From the NCBI GenBank assembly GCA_010015745.1, contig ML978158.1, positions 496,001 through 560,000 of the forward strand: a stretch of DNA of 64,000 nt, written 5' to 3'. Below are positions 31,549 through 42,051 of the stretch, one piece after another (position 1 is the stretch's first letter; each line of letters opens with the position of its first letter). The notes under the pieces were generated by a model. The model searched no databases. It was not told the DNA's origin and saw nothing but the letters and a program-made list of their open reading frames with translations. The stretch is from Setomelanomma holmii. Taxonomy: Eukaryota > Ascomycota > Dothideomycetes > Pleosporales > Phaeosphaeriaceae. The translations under genes and the position numbers were made by a program.

Positions 31549-34498
31549 ATGGCGACCCGCAACCTCTACCACACGTACAAAAAGTAAGGTCCAGAATTTG
31601 AAGCGCATGTGGGACATACGCTAATGTCCTACCTTGCGATCTGGCAGATATACTTGTTGGCTCCTTTACTGGGTGACCAACACATCAGATGGCATCGTTC
31701 AGTCCGCGCCGAGTGCAGAAGAATGCGCACCTGTCAAGATCAACACCACAAGGGAAAGCACGATCACGGAGATCCTGAACATGTCAAGACTCATTGCAGA
31801 GCACCTCCAGCCAATTCCATCAGCCGTCTTTCAGCTGTTTCAGGCAGTCATTAAGGCGCGATCGGCCGTGCACGCGGCATTCCAGCAGATTGTGAACGAG
31901 AAACCAGATGCAGAAATTGAGAGAAGCAACACGACGCACAAACACTTCATTGAACCTCTGACCGAAGCCTTCGACGCTCTCGGTGGCAAGTCCTGGGATT
32001 CGAGCGAAGCTCAAGCTAGCGGAGACCAAGAACATGATGAGACAGCCATAATTCAACACCATTTCGCCGCCTTGAGTATCGTGGAGCCAAGGATAACGAT
32101 GATGATGTTTCATCCGCAGATGATTCTAAGCAGACCAAGTCAAAGCCGTCAAAGAAGAAAGCTGGCAAAGGGAAGAAGGGAAAGCGGGGAAAGAAATCGA
32201 AGCAGAAGCACGTCGCGTAATCTACGGCAAATCCAGCGTTGGCCGACGTTCCTGTCGAAAGATATTGCATCATCGAGGATCAAGATGGACTCGTGTACGA
32301 ATACCTCATGGCTGTGTATGCTGTTGTACACGAATGAATTGAGTCGAGGATCTTCACTCAAGATCTTTGGCGGCAGATAGCTTACAATGGTCTCAATGGT
32401 GCTATCGCTGCATCACTAACCAATACAGCAGTCACCATGGCCGAACAGACAAGTCTGGCCGTGTTTGCTGACTTTCCTGGCCATGAGTCTTACGATACGA
32501 TTGTACAGACCATTACCCAAGGCGATCCGGAGAAGGCTCAGGCACAGTTCGGCTTGAATCTTTATCGTATTTCAAATTGCGGCCACATGACAGAAAAGGT
32601 GCAAGAGATGAGACTGGATGTCAAGGAACACTTCTGGGTACATACGTACAACGATCTGGTCACGTTCATCGCCGACTTCCAGAAAGATCCGACCGGCAAG
32701 GCTACAAAGGCCATTCAAGCATAACTCACCGACTGGAGTCCGACCTACGACATTCAACGGGCAACGAATGAAGACAGGATTCGCTGGCGTCGAGCGTACA
32801 CGATCGATTGGCTCTATGATCTAGTCAACGTGTTCTCATCCATTATGGTTCAGCGAAACACGATCAAAGGCGAACGTCACGGTTACGAAGACGTTGACTG
32901 GTCGCCTACAGGTCCAGGGCACCACCATCGAAGGCTTTTTGGACTAAACGAGTTCGCGGGCGAGATCACTGCGCTTGCGATGCAGAGACTCAATACAGAC
33001 GTCCGACAGAAGATCCTGCCTCATCATGTTCTCCAACTGCAGTGCATCGTCGACTCCTTTGCTGCTTCCCGCATTTGGACGCTGAATCCACTCCGTGGTC
33101 ACATCGTGGTCCCGCCTCCTCGCATATTTCGTCCACCGCGAGAACAAGTGGAGCGGGCACGGCGTTCTTCAGGCAATTGATTTCCTTAAGCAGTTCTTGT
33201 AGAAAGATGCGGAAGTCCACCAAAGTCTCGTCACGATATGTTGCGCACTCGAAGCTTCTTGAAGATTTCAAGCTTGATTTTTTCAAATGGCTTGGCGAAT
33301 CTAAGTACATGTATGGCCTCACGGCCATACCACCTTCGCGATTATCGAGGCATAATGCAAATGGGCTGTGGGAATACTCACCGCTGCTGTGCGCGACAGG
33401 TCTAGTGGACGGCCTGGTCCTCGTGCAACGCATAATGATGCAATTCTGGGACCGCATACCGGAGCCAATCCTTGCACTGCATCTGCACAACATGCTTGTC
33501 AAGAAAGGTTACTTGAAGAGGCAGGTCGGGCTGTATGCCACACTAGAGAGCCTTCTCAGAGACTCATTCTTCCCAGACGGTATCCCTTCATCTGACTTTG
33601 CAGACGCTCTCGTTGCGCAGACAGGCAGACTGCGTCCGAACCGTCCATTTCAACGAGAGCGCCAAGCAGTAGCTCGAGATATGACCAAGGACATCCACCG
33701 CGTTCTGAATCCCGAATTCAATAGCTTCTTCAGGTCGAAGCCGGCGCTGATGATGTACTATGACGCTGACTGGATCCCCGAGCGCATCCCGAACAGCACG
33801 GTCAAGATCCCATCTACACTGTATATGCTCCGCCTGATAAAGACCGAGCGGGAAGTTGATCCTGTCACGGATGAGACATGACTCAAAGAGACAGAACTTG
33901 TCAAGCGCGCCAAAGCCCAAGGACGAAGTGACGCAGAACTTATCGACATGGCCGCTATACCAGTGGCAGGCTTGAATTTCAAAGACGAAGACAATGAAGC
34001 GCTCGTGCGGAGTATTCCGAGTACAAGGACTACAAGACCGGCCCACGCCGCAACCCATACCGCGACTCTGAGAACAAAAAACTAGAGCAGATCCAAGGGG
34101 GCGCGTTACTCGACCTTCTTCGACTCGACCTTCTTCGACTCGACCTTCTTCGACTCGACATCTTCGCCGACATCTGCGACAACAATCCCCTTTCCAGTGT
34201 CAACTACGTCTGGGTGACTGTGCACATCATGATGCTGTTCGTGGATTTTGAAGACCGGTTCCGCAAGGCTCGGCACCCACTGTGGGTCGAGGCGTACGAG
34301 CATCCACAGCCGCAGCTGAGGCGCCAGAAGAGACTTGCACTAGTCATGGCGGCGATGTAGGATGAAGAGGGCGAGCCTCTGAAGTTGTACGCTGAGGAGG
34401 TCGAGCAGTTACGAGGCGGTATGATGGCTTGTATTTACTGGGAGGATTTGAGAGAGGGAGGGTCGGGTATGAAGGCAAAAGGGAGACAAGGACGATAA
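31549..34498 (+). pseudogene. DUF6604 family gene, heavily disrupted
   Basis: Begins well: ATG 31549, a short exon (MATRNLYHTYK), a 64-bp intron (31584-31647) and WLLYWVTNTSDGIV, the typical start of DUF6604 proteins, continuing to about 32070. There it shifts frame into a Lys-rich stretch (KPSKKKAGKGKKG) and meets stops at 32218-32220, 32335-32337, 32722-32724 and 33879-33881, with further shifts near 33150 and 34040. Between them long blocks remain readable: MAEQTSLAVFADFPGHES, WSPTYDIQRATNEDR, LFGLNEFAGEITALA, SKYMYGLTAIPPSRL, LWEYSPLLCA, LALHLHNMLVKKGYL, MMYYDADWIPERIP, and CIYWEDLREG near the end. About 950 codons originally. These proteins are of unknown function and expanded in Dothideomycetes. 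The separate 248- and 279-codon frames here are pieces of this one gene. Confidence 0.88.
34109..34153 (+). repeat. 15-bp tandem repeat, three perfect copies
   Basis: CTCGACCTTCTTCGA is repeated three times, followed by a diverged fourth copy, inside the DUF6604 relic. In the gene's frame it encodes LDLLR three times where a single LDxxR/LDIFADIC sequence would be expected. Being a multiple of three, the expansion kept the frame. Confidence 0.95.
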
Positions 34499-35107
34499 TC
34501 CTATGAATCAGTGCTCAGATATGTAATCAACAGCACGCATCTCGATGGCGAGAGGGGTGTCAAGGGATGAAGGATGGGATCCAAGAAAGAGGCAAAACAA
34601 AAATGCTAAAACATACAACAGCGGGTATTCGCCAGTGGTCACCCACCTGACTACTGATCCGCCGGTCACGAGCTTGAGTACCGCTGAGCAAACGGGAAGC
34701 GCTAGTTTCTCGAACCTATGGTCGTATGTGACAGTCATCTCAGATAGCACGGTATATAGCAATGCAACATAATATCGAAATCTGGGCGATTTCAAGACAC
34801 GTTCTGTGCAATGTGAGTAGAGAGCGCGGAGAGAAATTCGTGTAGTAACAACAAACGACCGTGTGTACTCGCAGGACTTTTGGTAAGATCAAATGGTTCA
34901 ATGTGCATGTTCCCGGGTGTTGGGGAGAGAATCCCGTGGCATAGTTTGGGATACATGGCGCGACAACAAGGACCCGGTTTTGTTTAAGAAAGAAAGTGCA
35001 GAGCACAAAGATGCCGCGGTATCACATTTGAAAGATGAAAACTCTCTCGTGCAATATTTTCATGCTCCCATGTCCCGCCTTGAATAAGATCTGCTGACGC
35101 TGCAGTC
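34499..35107. other. Intergenic, possible membrane-protein shred
   Basis: A minus-strand frame at 34508-34795 is hydrophobic (LLYVLAFLFCLFLGS) but starts at TTG and has no partner exons. No gene is supported. Confidence 0.4.
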
Positions 35108-37337
35108 TCAACTATACGCCTTCCCAAGAACGACATCCCCAGCCTCTCCCTCATCACAAACAACAAGCTCAGCCTGAACGCTTCCATCCTCAAGCGCCCG
35201 TGTCCCAATTCGTACCTTTGTGTCCAATGTCCTTGCGTTCTTGATACCAATACTGCAGTTCTCAAAGACCTTAGGCCTAGTTGCAGAATTGTATGCCAAC
35301 ACAATCAGCTCATTGACCGACTCCCACGCTGTGTTTGACCTGTGTGTCCAGCACAGGATGACAGAGTGTGCTAGAGCAAAGACGACGTGGATGCCAAGCA
35401 GTACCATGCTGATGTACTGGCCAGCATCCACGAGCGCCCATGCCGTGCCGAATCTGTATTGCTGGTAGTACGCGCGCGTATAAAGAGCGGTCGAGTTGCG
35501 CTCTGGGTATAACTCTACTTCGCCGATGAAGCTGTCGTTCTTGATGGGTCCTGCATCAAATTCCCACCGCAGATGGACCGAGTTTGGATGGTCTTCGAGA
35601 TGGAGAGGGAGGCCGACACGGGAAAGCGCGTTGAGGAAGTATAAGGTTGTGATATATCTGTGATGATGATCGTGGTCAGTATGGAGACTAGGGTCTGGCA
35701 GTAAGGATGAAGCAAATATGGAAGGCGTACTCAAGCATGGTCTTTCCGTATGCGATGTCCTGTCTAGTGGCGGTGATAAGCCCTGATTGATTAAGCAATG
35801 CCTCAAACGAGGTCATCACCAAGTCATTCCCCGGATTGGATTGTTCAGGCATTGGTGGCGCAAGAGCGTCGAGCCACGATTGCTCAATCTTGATCGATCG
35901 CGAATAATATGGCGTGTATCGAGGATCTAACATGCTGGCTCTTTTAAAACGCCACTCAGGTGGTGAGTCCAAAGCATCAAATTCTTCGTACCCCGACTGA
36001 GCTTCCCAAGACCAGGTGAATGACCGGTCGCTTTGAAGAGTCTACCCCTCTGCCCATCGTGCATCTACTGTGCATGCCTAAGCCCAGATTGCCTTACCAT
36101 CTTGCAGTGTCTTGATCACCAAAGCACTTCCAGAGTCGATATTGGATGGAAGAGGCAACCACTTCGCGCGATACTGGATTGCGCTCTTTCCATTTGGCTG
36201 TAGCCCGTTCCAATCTGTCACATTGAGGTCTTCAAAGTTCAGGTTAATGATGGGGTCCGTGCCATGGAGGGTGTGAGCACGCCAAAAGCGGTTCTCGTCC
36301 ACAAGAGGGATACTGGTCTTGGTGGTAGCGCCCGCCACGGCCGCACGAGGTCCACAAACAGTACGGGTGAAGGCGAGTTTGGAGCCTGTCGCAAAAGCTG
36401 CACGACCCTCCACAAAGTCGCGAAGTCTTCTTTTCCAACCAGTTGCAGGACTAAATGCTTCGAAAGTATATTGCGTGAGATATGCAGAGTGGGATGAGAC
36501 ACCCAAGTGCGGAGCTACAGCCCACGTGTCAGGATCGCCGTGCGTACAGTTCGACTCCAGGATGGCAACGTTGTCATATACCATGCTTGCTGGCGGGACG
36601 TTGAGTGCACTTCCTCCAGGTATGTAGAAGAAGAACTCGGGGCGTATAGGATTGAGAACGGTCAGACCTCCCAGCAGAACCCTCCACGACGCGTGAAGAT
36701 AGGAAGTATAGTCCAAGTGTAAGGGACTCGAGCTGCATTGCATCGGACCAGTATGATTCTGAGTAAGGGTCGAAGGCCACAGATCACTTTCCTTGCCTTT
36801 AAGGTAGAAATGAGTGCTGCTTGCTTTCATCCAGAGCTGGGTCGGTATGAACAGGAGCGCTGACGCAGGGCCAACCACGCCCGCCAGTATGGTCGAACCC
36901 ACCAGAAGGACGAGCAGAAAGACCTTGGATTTGATGACAGTCGAAGCTATAGATTGTGCTCGAGGTCTCAAAGATTCTCCAGCACAGTCGTTTCCAGGCT
37001 TGCTGAAACCGCTTTTGAAGTCGACGGACCTAAGCCACACCGGTGTGGCCAGAGCGAAGCCTGAGCCAAGGAGGCCCCAGACTGACACCATCGTGCAGCA
37101 GGTGGTAGCGGAGGAGATCCAAAGCTATCGCTGTAAGGGATCCGACGATTGCTATTTCCTGCAATCATTGATTCAACAGCCTCGCCCCAAAGTTCATGCA
37201 GGTGTGCTTACATGGAACTTAGAACCTGTCTGTAGCCCAAAGTCGGCATATGTGCTCACAGGTGGCCCATTTAGAAAGGTATGCCAATTCCATACCAACA
37301 AAAAAACTGTGATGGTGACGGATGGAATATGAACCAT
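35108..37337 (-). pseudogene. Multi-pass membrane protein gene, probably disrupted
   Basis: Reading 5' to 3' on the minus strand: 37337-37212 (MVHIPSVTITVFLLVWNW), a good intron, then 37158 onward (EIAIVGSLTAIALDLLRY, LLHDGVSLG). A one-base shift at a GGGG run near 37072 moves to the frame that continues LLGSGFALATPVW, SKVFLLVLLVGSTIL and a long luminal-type region with NHT/NCT/NVT glycosylation-like sites to about 36090. A further block (FTWSWEAQSGYEEFDALD, MLDPRYTPYYSRSI) to 35731, a good intron (35658-35730) and TTLYFLNALSRVG to the stop at 35108 follow, with a final helix ISMVLLGIHVVFALAHSVI. No splice joins the second and third blocks in phase. Likely a relic of a fungal membrane protein family of unknown role; at least one of the two breaks must be real for it to be dead. 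Confidence 0.6.
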
Positions 37338-37430
37338 GACTGCTCTGAGTGCGGCTAGCCGTGACGTTCTACAATGATCTTTGGAAGTTCTTCTTTGCAA
37401 GGCCCATTTAACGAAATTTGGTCGACAAGA

Positions 37431-38503
37431 TCATAACTTCCGGCCAAGTATACACTGGTGTGGGTAAGGATTTTTGCTTCCTCCATGATCCTTGACGAAA
37501 ATGAAGGTGATTGATACAGTCAGTCTGAACTGGCGGGAAAATGGTGATGCGGACGAGCGGACTGGAGCCCTCTCCTCAAGTATGAATAACAGCTTGCACA
37601 CGGAGCGGATGTGATCCCCATCTGTCTGCATCCTGGGATGAATAGCAGCACGAGAGCATCGTTGCAATACTCCGGAACAAGACGTCTTTCTACTCAACAG
37701 ACATCTGCCAGGTCTCCGTATTGTTCGAAGAGATAGCATTGGACGGTGCTCACCGGTCGACGTAAAGAGCGGAATTTCTCGTGCACCGGCGTACAGATCA
37801 CAACCTGTGTTGGCTTTCCGCGGAAGGCTCGCAGACCACCACATACTGCCACATCTGAACGAGTGATCGCGCTTGATCAATCTGGCGATGAGTTCATCTG
37901 GAGACACGACCGACCCGGAAGAGATCAAGACCAGATCCAGTACTTCGAACGGTTTGAAACTGGTCTCTGTACCGTTGCAAGAAGACTGCAAGAAGATTGC
38001 AACAAATTCAGTAAGACATCGATGAAGATATGATAAAGCGCCTCAATGTCGTAGGGAAGGATATCAACGATGAATTGTGACGATAGCATGTAGCTCGCGA
38101 GGTGCGATGACTCGCATAGTATGGACATGAAGTTGGGACAGGAAGGAAGGCAAGTTCGACCAAAAGAACCACTCTTCACATCATCTGCCATGGCGCGAAT
38201 GAGCTGCCTCAACAACCTCTCACAGCATGCTCGACATTCGTCTACCACACAAAGTGACAATGACTATCGCGGTAAAAAGCACAGGGCGGGAGCATACCCG
38301 CAAGTAGAAATCGGAATCTCAATCTGGCCGTTCTTTCCAAATGTCACACCCGTCATGTATGTTGCCGACGTCGTGCGCTTCTCTCGTTGGGCGATATAGA
38401 AGCACAAAAAACCAGGGGTACAACAGCGAAGAGACACAGCTTGCGTACACTGCCCACGGGAGGTTAAGCTCTGCCCATCACAATTACGCCTCAATTGACG
38501 CAC
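37431..38503 (-). pseudogene. Unrecognised decayed gene
   Basis: Minus-strand frames from about 38503 to 37431 read as protein over several blocks: FLCFYIAQREKRTTSATY, DVKSGSFGRTCLPSCPNF, FIVDILPYDIEALYHIFIDV, then after a shift FKPFEVLDLVLISSGSVVSP and DELIARLIK. The first part has a TAG near 38264. The shift near 37986 coincides with an 11-bp tandem duplication (listed). I do not know the family; the blocks are acidic and Leu-rich without a catalytic motif. Confidence 0.4.
37976..37997. repeat. 11-bp tandem duplication
   Basis: TGCAAGAAGAC is followed immediately by TGCAAGAAGAT. The duplication lies at the point where the minus-strand reading frame changes; 11 bp is not a multiple of three, so it would have caused the shift. 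Confidence 0.85.
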
Positions 38504-38640
38504 TTCGTGTTACCACATCATCTTGTCGACCAACAAGGAGTAGAGTTGAGGTTGTTATGATCAGCAATATGCTATCTCTACATCAAAACTGAGCTGATTG
38601 GAGCTCATCTCTTGTGGGTAAAGTCGCAAGAAGCCGACTA

Positions 38641-39945
38641 CTATATTCTCGTAGCTCCCGAAAGAGTCAGCCTCAGGCTCTGCTCAAAGCTCGAGTGATC
38701 GATGCCCTTCCCGATTAACACCAATTTCGCCATTTCGGCATCTCCTCCTGCTCCAGTCACTTCATTTGTGTCATAAATGCTCCTCACGCCCTGAATCAAC
38801 AGCATCCGTCCGTTTTGAAGGGGTACTCTAGCTTTGAGGCGGTGAATCTCGAATGGTGCAGCGGAGGGTACGTTGGGAAGCGTTTCTTCCCAAAGCATAG
38901 TCCGGAGAAAGAAATCAAATCTGGAGACTTCGTCTTCACCAAGAGGGGGAAAGATCAAGGTAGTCGTTGTGATTGTCTAGCCGGCGTTAATTTGTTGAGC
39001 ATTACGAAGCACTAACAATGGCTTACAGGGTCAAGATGGCTGTGTCCTTTGTTAGCAAAGTCCAGGTCGGCGTCGGTGACCTCGTTATATGCATTCAGAT
39101 CCAGTACTAGTCCCTCAAGTTGCGGTACTTGGCTCTTGGTCGTTGTTTCAATTCGTGCAAGACCATTGATGGATCGTATGCGTGCAACAACTTTCTCGCG
39201 TTCTGCTCCCGACACGAGGTCCGTTTTGTTGATGATTATGACGTCCGCGTGGCTGATTTGCAGATGTGCGGTAGTCAGTAGAGGTCCATGGTCATCGTGT
39301 GCTTCCTCTTTCTTCTCGTCACCGTAGCCTTCATCTAAGCTCTTCAAGACATTCTTCGCATCGACTAGCGTGACAATGCCGTCGAGGAAGATAGTACTAC
39401 CCAGCCCATCATCGAGCCAGAACATCGGCGCGATGTTGCCGGGATCTGCGAGACCAGTAGTCTCAAGCAAAATATAGTCGAACAGCTCGCCACGCTGCTC
39501 CATGAGGTTTTCTATGGCGGCAACACCTATATCTTTGACGGAACAGCATATACAGCCATTTGCAAGTGGGACAAACGGTATTGGTTTGGCCTCGGTACTA
39601 TTCTGATCGGATACGGTGAGCTGCTTCTCGATGTCGATTGCTAGAGCCAGTGTCAGTCATGTCCATCTGAGAGGGTACACAGCCTGGAATCGTACAATCA
39701 CCGAACTCGTTGAGGATGACAGCGATTTTCTTGCCGTGTTGCTCGGTAAGAATGTAGTTGAGCAGTGTTGTCTTTCCTGCGCCAAGGTAGCCAGTGACTA
39801 TGGTGATAGGAACTTTGCTAATGGCGGCATCGTCCAAGCCAGCGACTAGATTTGGAATTTCTTCGTCTTCATCGGCGTTGAGCTTGGCGTTTGCTTCGGG
39901 CTGTACAAGACTTGGGACTTCATCATCTGAGCCGTCGCCATCCAT
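38641..39945 (-). CDS. CobW/ZNG1-type GTPase (zinc metallochaperone)
   Basis: Exons 39696-39945, 39027-39640 and 38641-38976 give 399 aa. The P-loop GYLGAGKTT is at residues 52-60, followed by ILNEFGDSIDIEK, the metal-binding CxCC motif (CICC, residues 113-116), Walker B-like ETTGLADP, and the guanine-specificity motif NKTDL. The acidic N-terminus (DGDGSDDE) precedes the P-loop. The C-terminal CobW_C domain includes FDFFLRTMLWEE and PFEIHRLKARV. In yeast and human the orthologue transfers zinc to methionine aminopeptidase 1. The start at 39945 is the first ATG downstream of an in-frame stop. Both introns are 49-55 bp; it is divergent from the MOB gene. Confidence 0.93.
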
Positions 39946-40519
39946 GTCTTCGAAAAGTGTGTGGTTGACTTGCAAAGTGGATTTGCCGTTCAATCCGACT
40001 GCTTGAGTGCTTGCTCAGTTCTGGATCGGTGTCAGACTTCGGAGGCAACCAGGAATGCCTATGCCGGAAATGGAGCGCAGGGCAGAGAGAGAATGAGGAA
40101 CTAGAGAAGTACACGGCACGGAACATGTAACTGAGTATCAAAGCCTCAAGGTCAACTGCTTCAACACTATATGCCGATGTTGAAGGCCGGAGCTCAACTC
40201 CGTACTGAGCAAAATTTCTACGCAACGAAGTTTCCTGATCTGACTCCCTCTGGCAACGATAATACAAGAGGCTTAACGTACCTGGAATGGCTAAGGAATA
40301 CTGTAAATGTATGCCTCTGACGTAGTAGTCCGAATTCGCGAACATTTAAAAGCGAACGTATGCTAAGCTCAAAACGGAGCTAGCTTAGCGTTGGACCCTG
40401 TCGCAGCCCTGCGCCTCGACATCTGGAGCTTGACGCGACAACTAACAGCTAGCCGTCGACCACCAACATAACCCTTCAACACCCCGCTCCAAGATACACG
40501 CTAGTTATCTCATACAGAG
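39946..40519. promoter_or_regulatory. Divergent promoter region (CobW / MOB)
   Basis: 574 bp between the starts of two head-to-head genes. A minus frame of 140 codons (39923-40345) overlaps the CobW leader and is not protein-like. No specific binding site is claimed. Confidence 0.4.
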
Positions 40520-42051
40520 ATGGCATCGCCGGCTTCTCCGCGTCTACCAAGCCCCCCACCCATTCCAGAAGACCAGCTGTCTCCGATATCAGCAACCCCA
40601 GAACAACAGAAGCTCTTCAGCAACCTCGATCACAATGCTGCGCGCAGGATACGGCCAGGCACGAAAGCGGAGGACATGGCAGAGGGACCGCCACTGGTAG
40701 ACCTCTCAGAGGTAGGAATTCGGTGCTCTAGACTGCATGAGCATACATACTAATCGGTCTATAGATCGACTCCGCTTTTCAGCTCACCGAGCACCTCAAA
40801 GCCCTGCACAACTTTCTCACACATCCGATCGGCTCGAATGGCACAATAGCGGTGGATAAGGAAATGGCGTTGAAGTTAGCGCAACCACCCGAGAACGTTG
40901 ACAGGACTCTGTGGCTATATGAGCTGTGTCGATTCCTCACACAAAAGGTCAACTCGATAATTGTCGCCCTGTTCTCCGACAGCCCGCCATGCTCATCGAT
41001 CACTTGCCCTGAAATGCGCGCCTCTGAATGGCAATATCTGTGCGCAGTCCACGACCCTCCCAAGTCATGTTGCGCAATTGACTACTGCTGCCACACTTTG
41101 GACTGGGCTGCGAACACCCTCACATCGCCGAAGCACTTCCCGTCGAGACTGGCTCTTGGCACAGATCAATCGACCCAGCATTCGCAAGGACGCCAGTTGA
41201 CCAACATATTTAGGCGTGTGTACCGCATCTTTGCGCATGCGTGGTTCCAGCACCGGGAAATGTTCTGGAAGGTTGAAGGACGCACTGGATTATATGTGTT
41301 TTTCAAGACTGTTTGCGATTACTACGGTCTAATACCAGAGGACAACTACACTATCCCAGCTGAAGCCGAGGGCATCGAGCCTGCCACCGAGTCGAGGACA
41401 TCCCTGCCACCAATGATACTGAAGCGCGAGCCATCGGGGCCAGGTGCGGAAGAAGACAACTCTACTATGATCGAAGGTATCACAGATCACACATTGTCAA
41501 CGGCCGGCACCACCAAGCGACACCGGCACTCTCCGTCGGTGGGCGCAATAGCTGTGTCAACGGTGGTGGAGGAAGCCGAAGAGGAAGAGGATTCGAAGGA
41601 GCAGCCGCGACCGGTCACCCAGATCTTCGAGTCAACGCCTGAAGATAACGATGTGGCACAGTTAGAAGAGACAGACGAGCTGGCCATTGAAGCCGATGCC
41701 GCTGGTTCGGCCGCTGCTGTACCAGAAGCCGATCATACTGAAGACGTGCTAGAACAGCAAAGCGTAAGCGAAGAGGCCAAGGGCGATCCAGCGCCTCACA
41801 GCGAGGAAAAAGAAAGCGCAGACGCAGATGTCTCAGAACATGCCGAGGAAGCGACGGCCTCCGACGCTAAATCTCTAGATGTTGACACTGCGGACCCAGA
41901 GGAAACTAAAGACGATTTTGGAGACGAGGACAAAGCCCAAGAAGCAGAAACTACCTCCGCCACCCCGGACTCGGAGACGGCAGAGAAGAAGGCTGAAACT
42001 GCCATTAACACTGTCGAAGAACCTGGCGAGGACACCAAGTCAGAGAAGTGA
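40520..42051 (+). CDS. MOB/phocein family protein (STRIPAK-type MOB)
   Basis: Exons 40520-40711 and 40765-42051 give 492 aa. After a Pro-rich N-terminus, the MOB domain covers roughly residues 65-290: VDRTLWLYELCRFL, the zinc-site region SSITCPEM ... LCAVHDPPKSCCAIDY, HTLDWAANTL, HFPSRLALG, NIFRRVYRIFAHAWFQHRE and FKTVCDYYGLI. The CP/AIDY and HTLD pattern is that of phocein (MOB4/fungal MOB3), part of the STRIPAK phosphatase-kinase complex, rather than of MOB1/MOB2. The last 200 residues are very acidic and low-complexity, much longer than in animal phocein. The intron has a TACTAAT branch point. Confidence 0.9.

Noticed and set aside
31634..32380. 248-codon frame as a separate gene
   Set aside because: Its first part is exon 2 of the DUF6604 relic; after about 32070 it is out of frame and meaningless.
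33042..33881. 279-codon frame as a separate gene
   Set aside because: From about 33210 on it is the middle of the DUF6604 relic; its first 55 codons are out of frame.
29194..34498. RIP as the cause of the pseudogenes
   Set aside because: The visible lesions are mainly one-base shifts and a duplication rather than dense CpA-to-TpA changes; a RIP index could test this.
34508..34795. Hydrophobic 95-codon minus frame
   Set aside because: Starts at TTG, no splice partners, no family; left as an unassigned shred.
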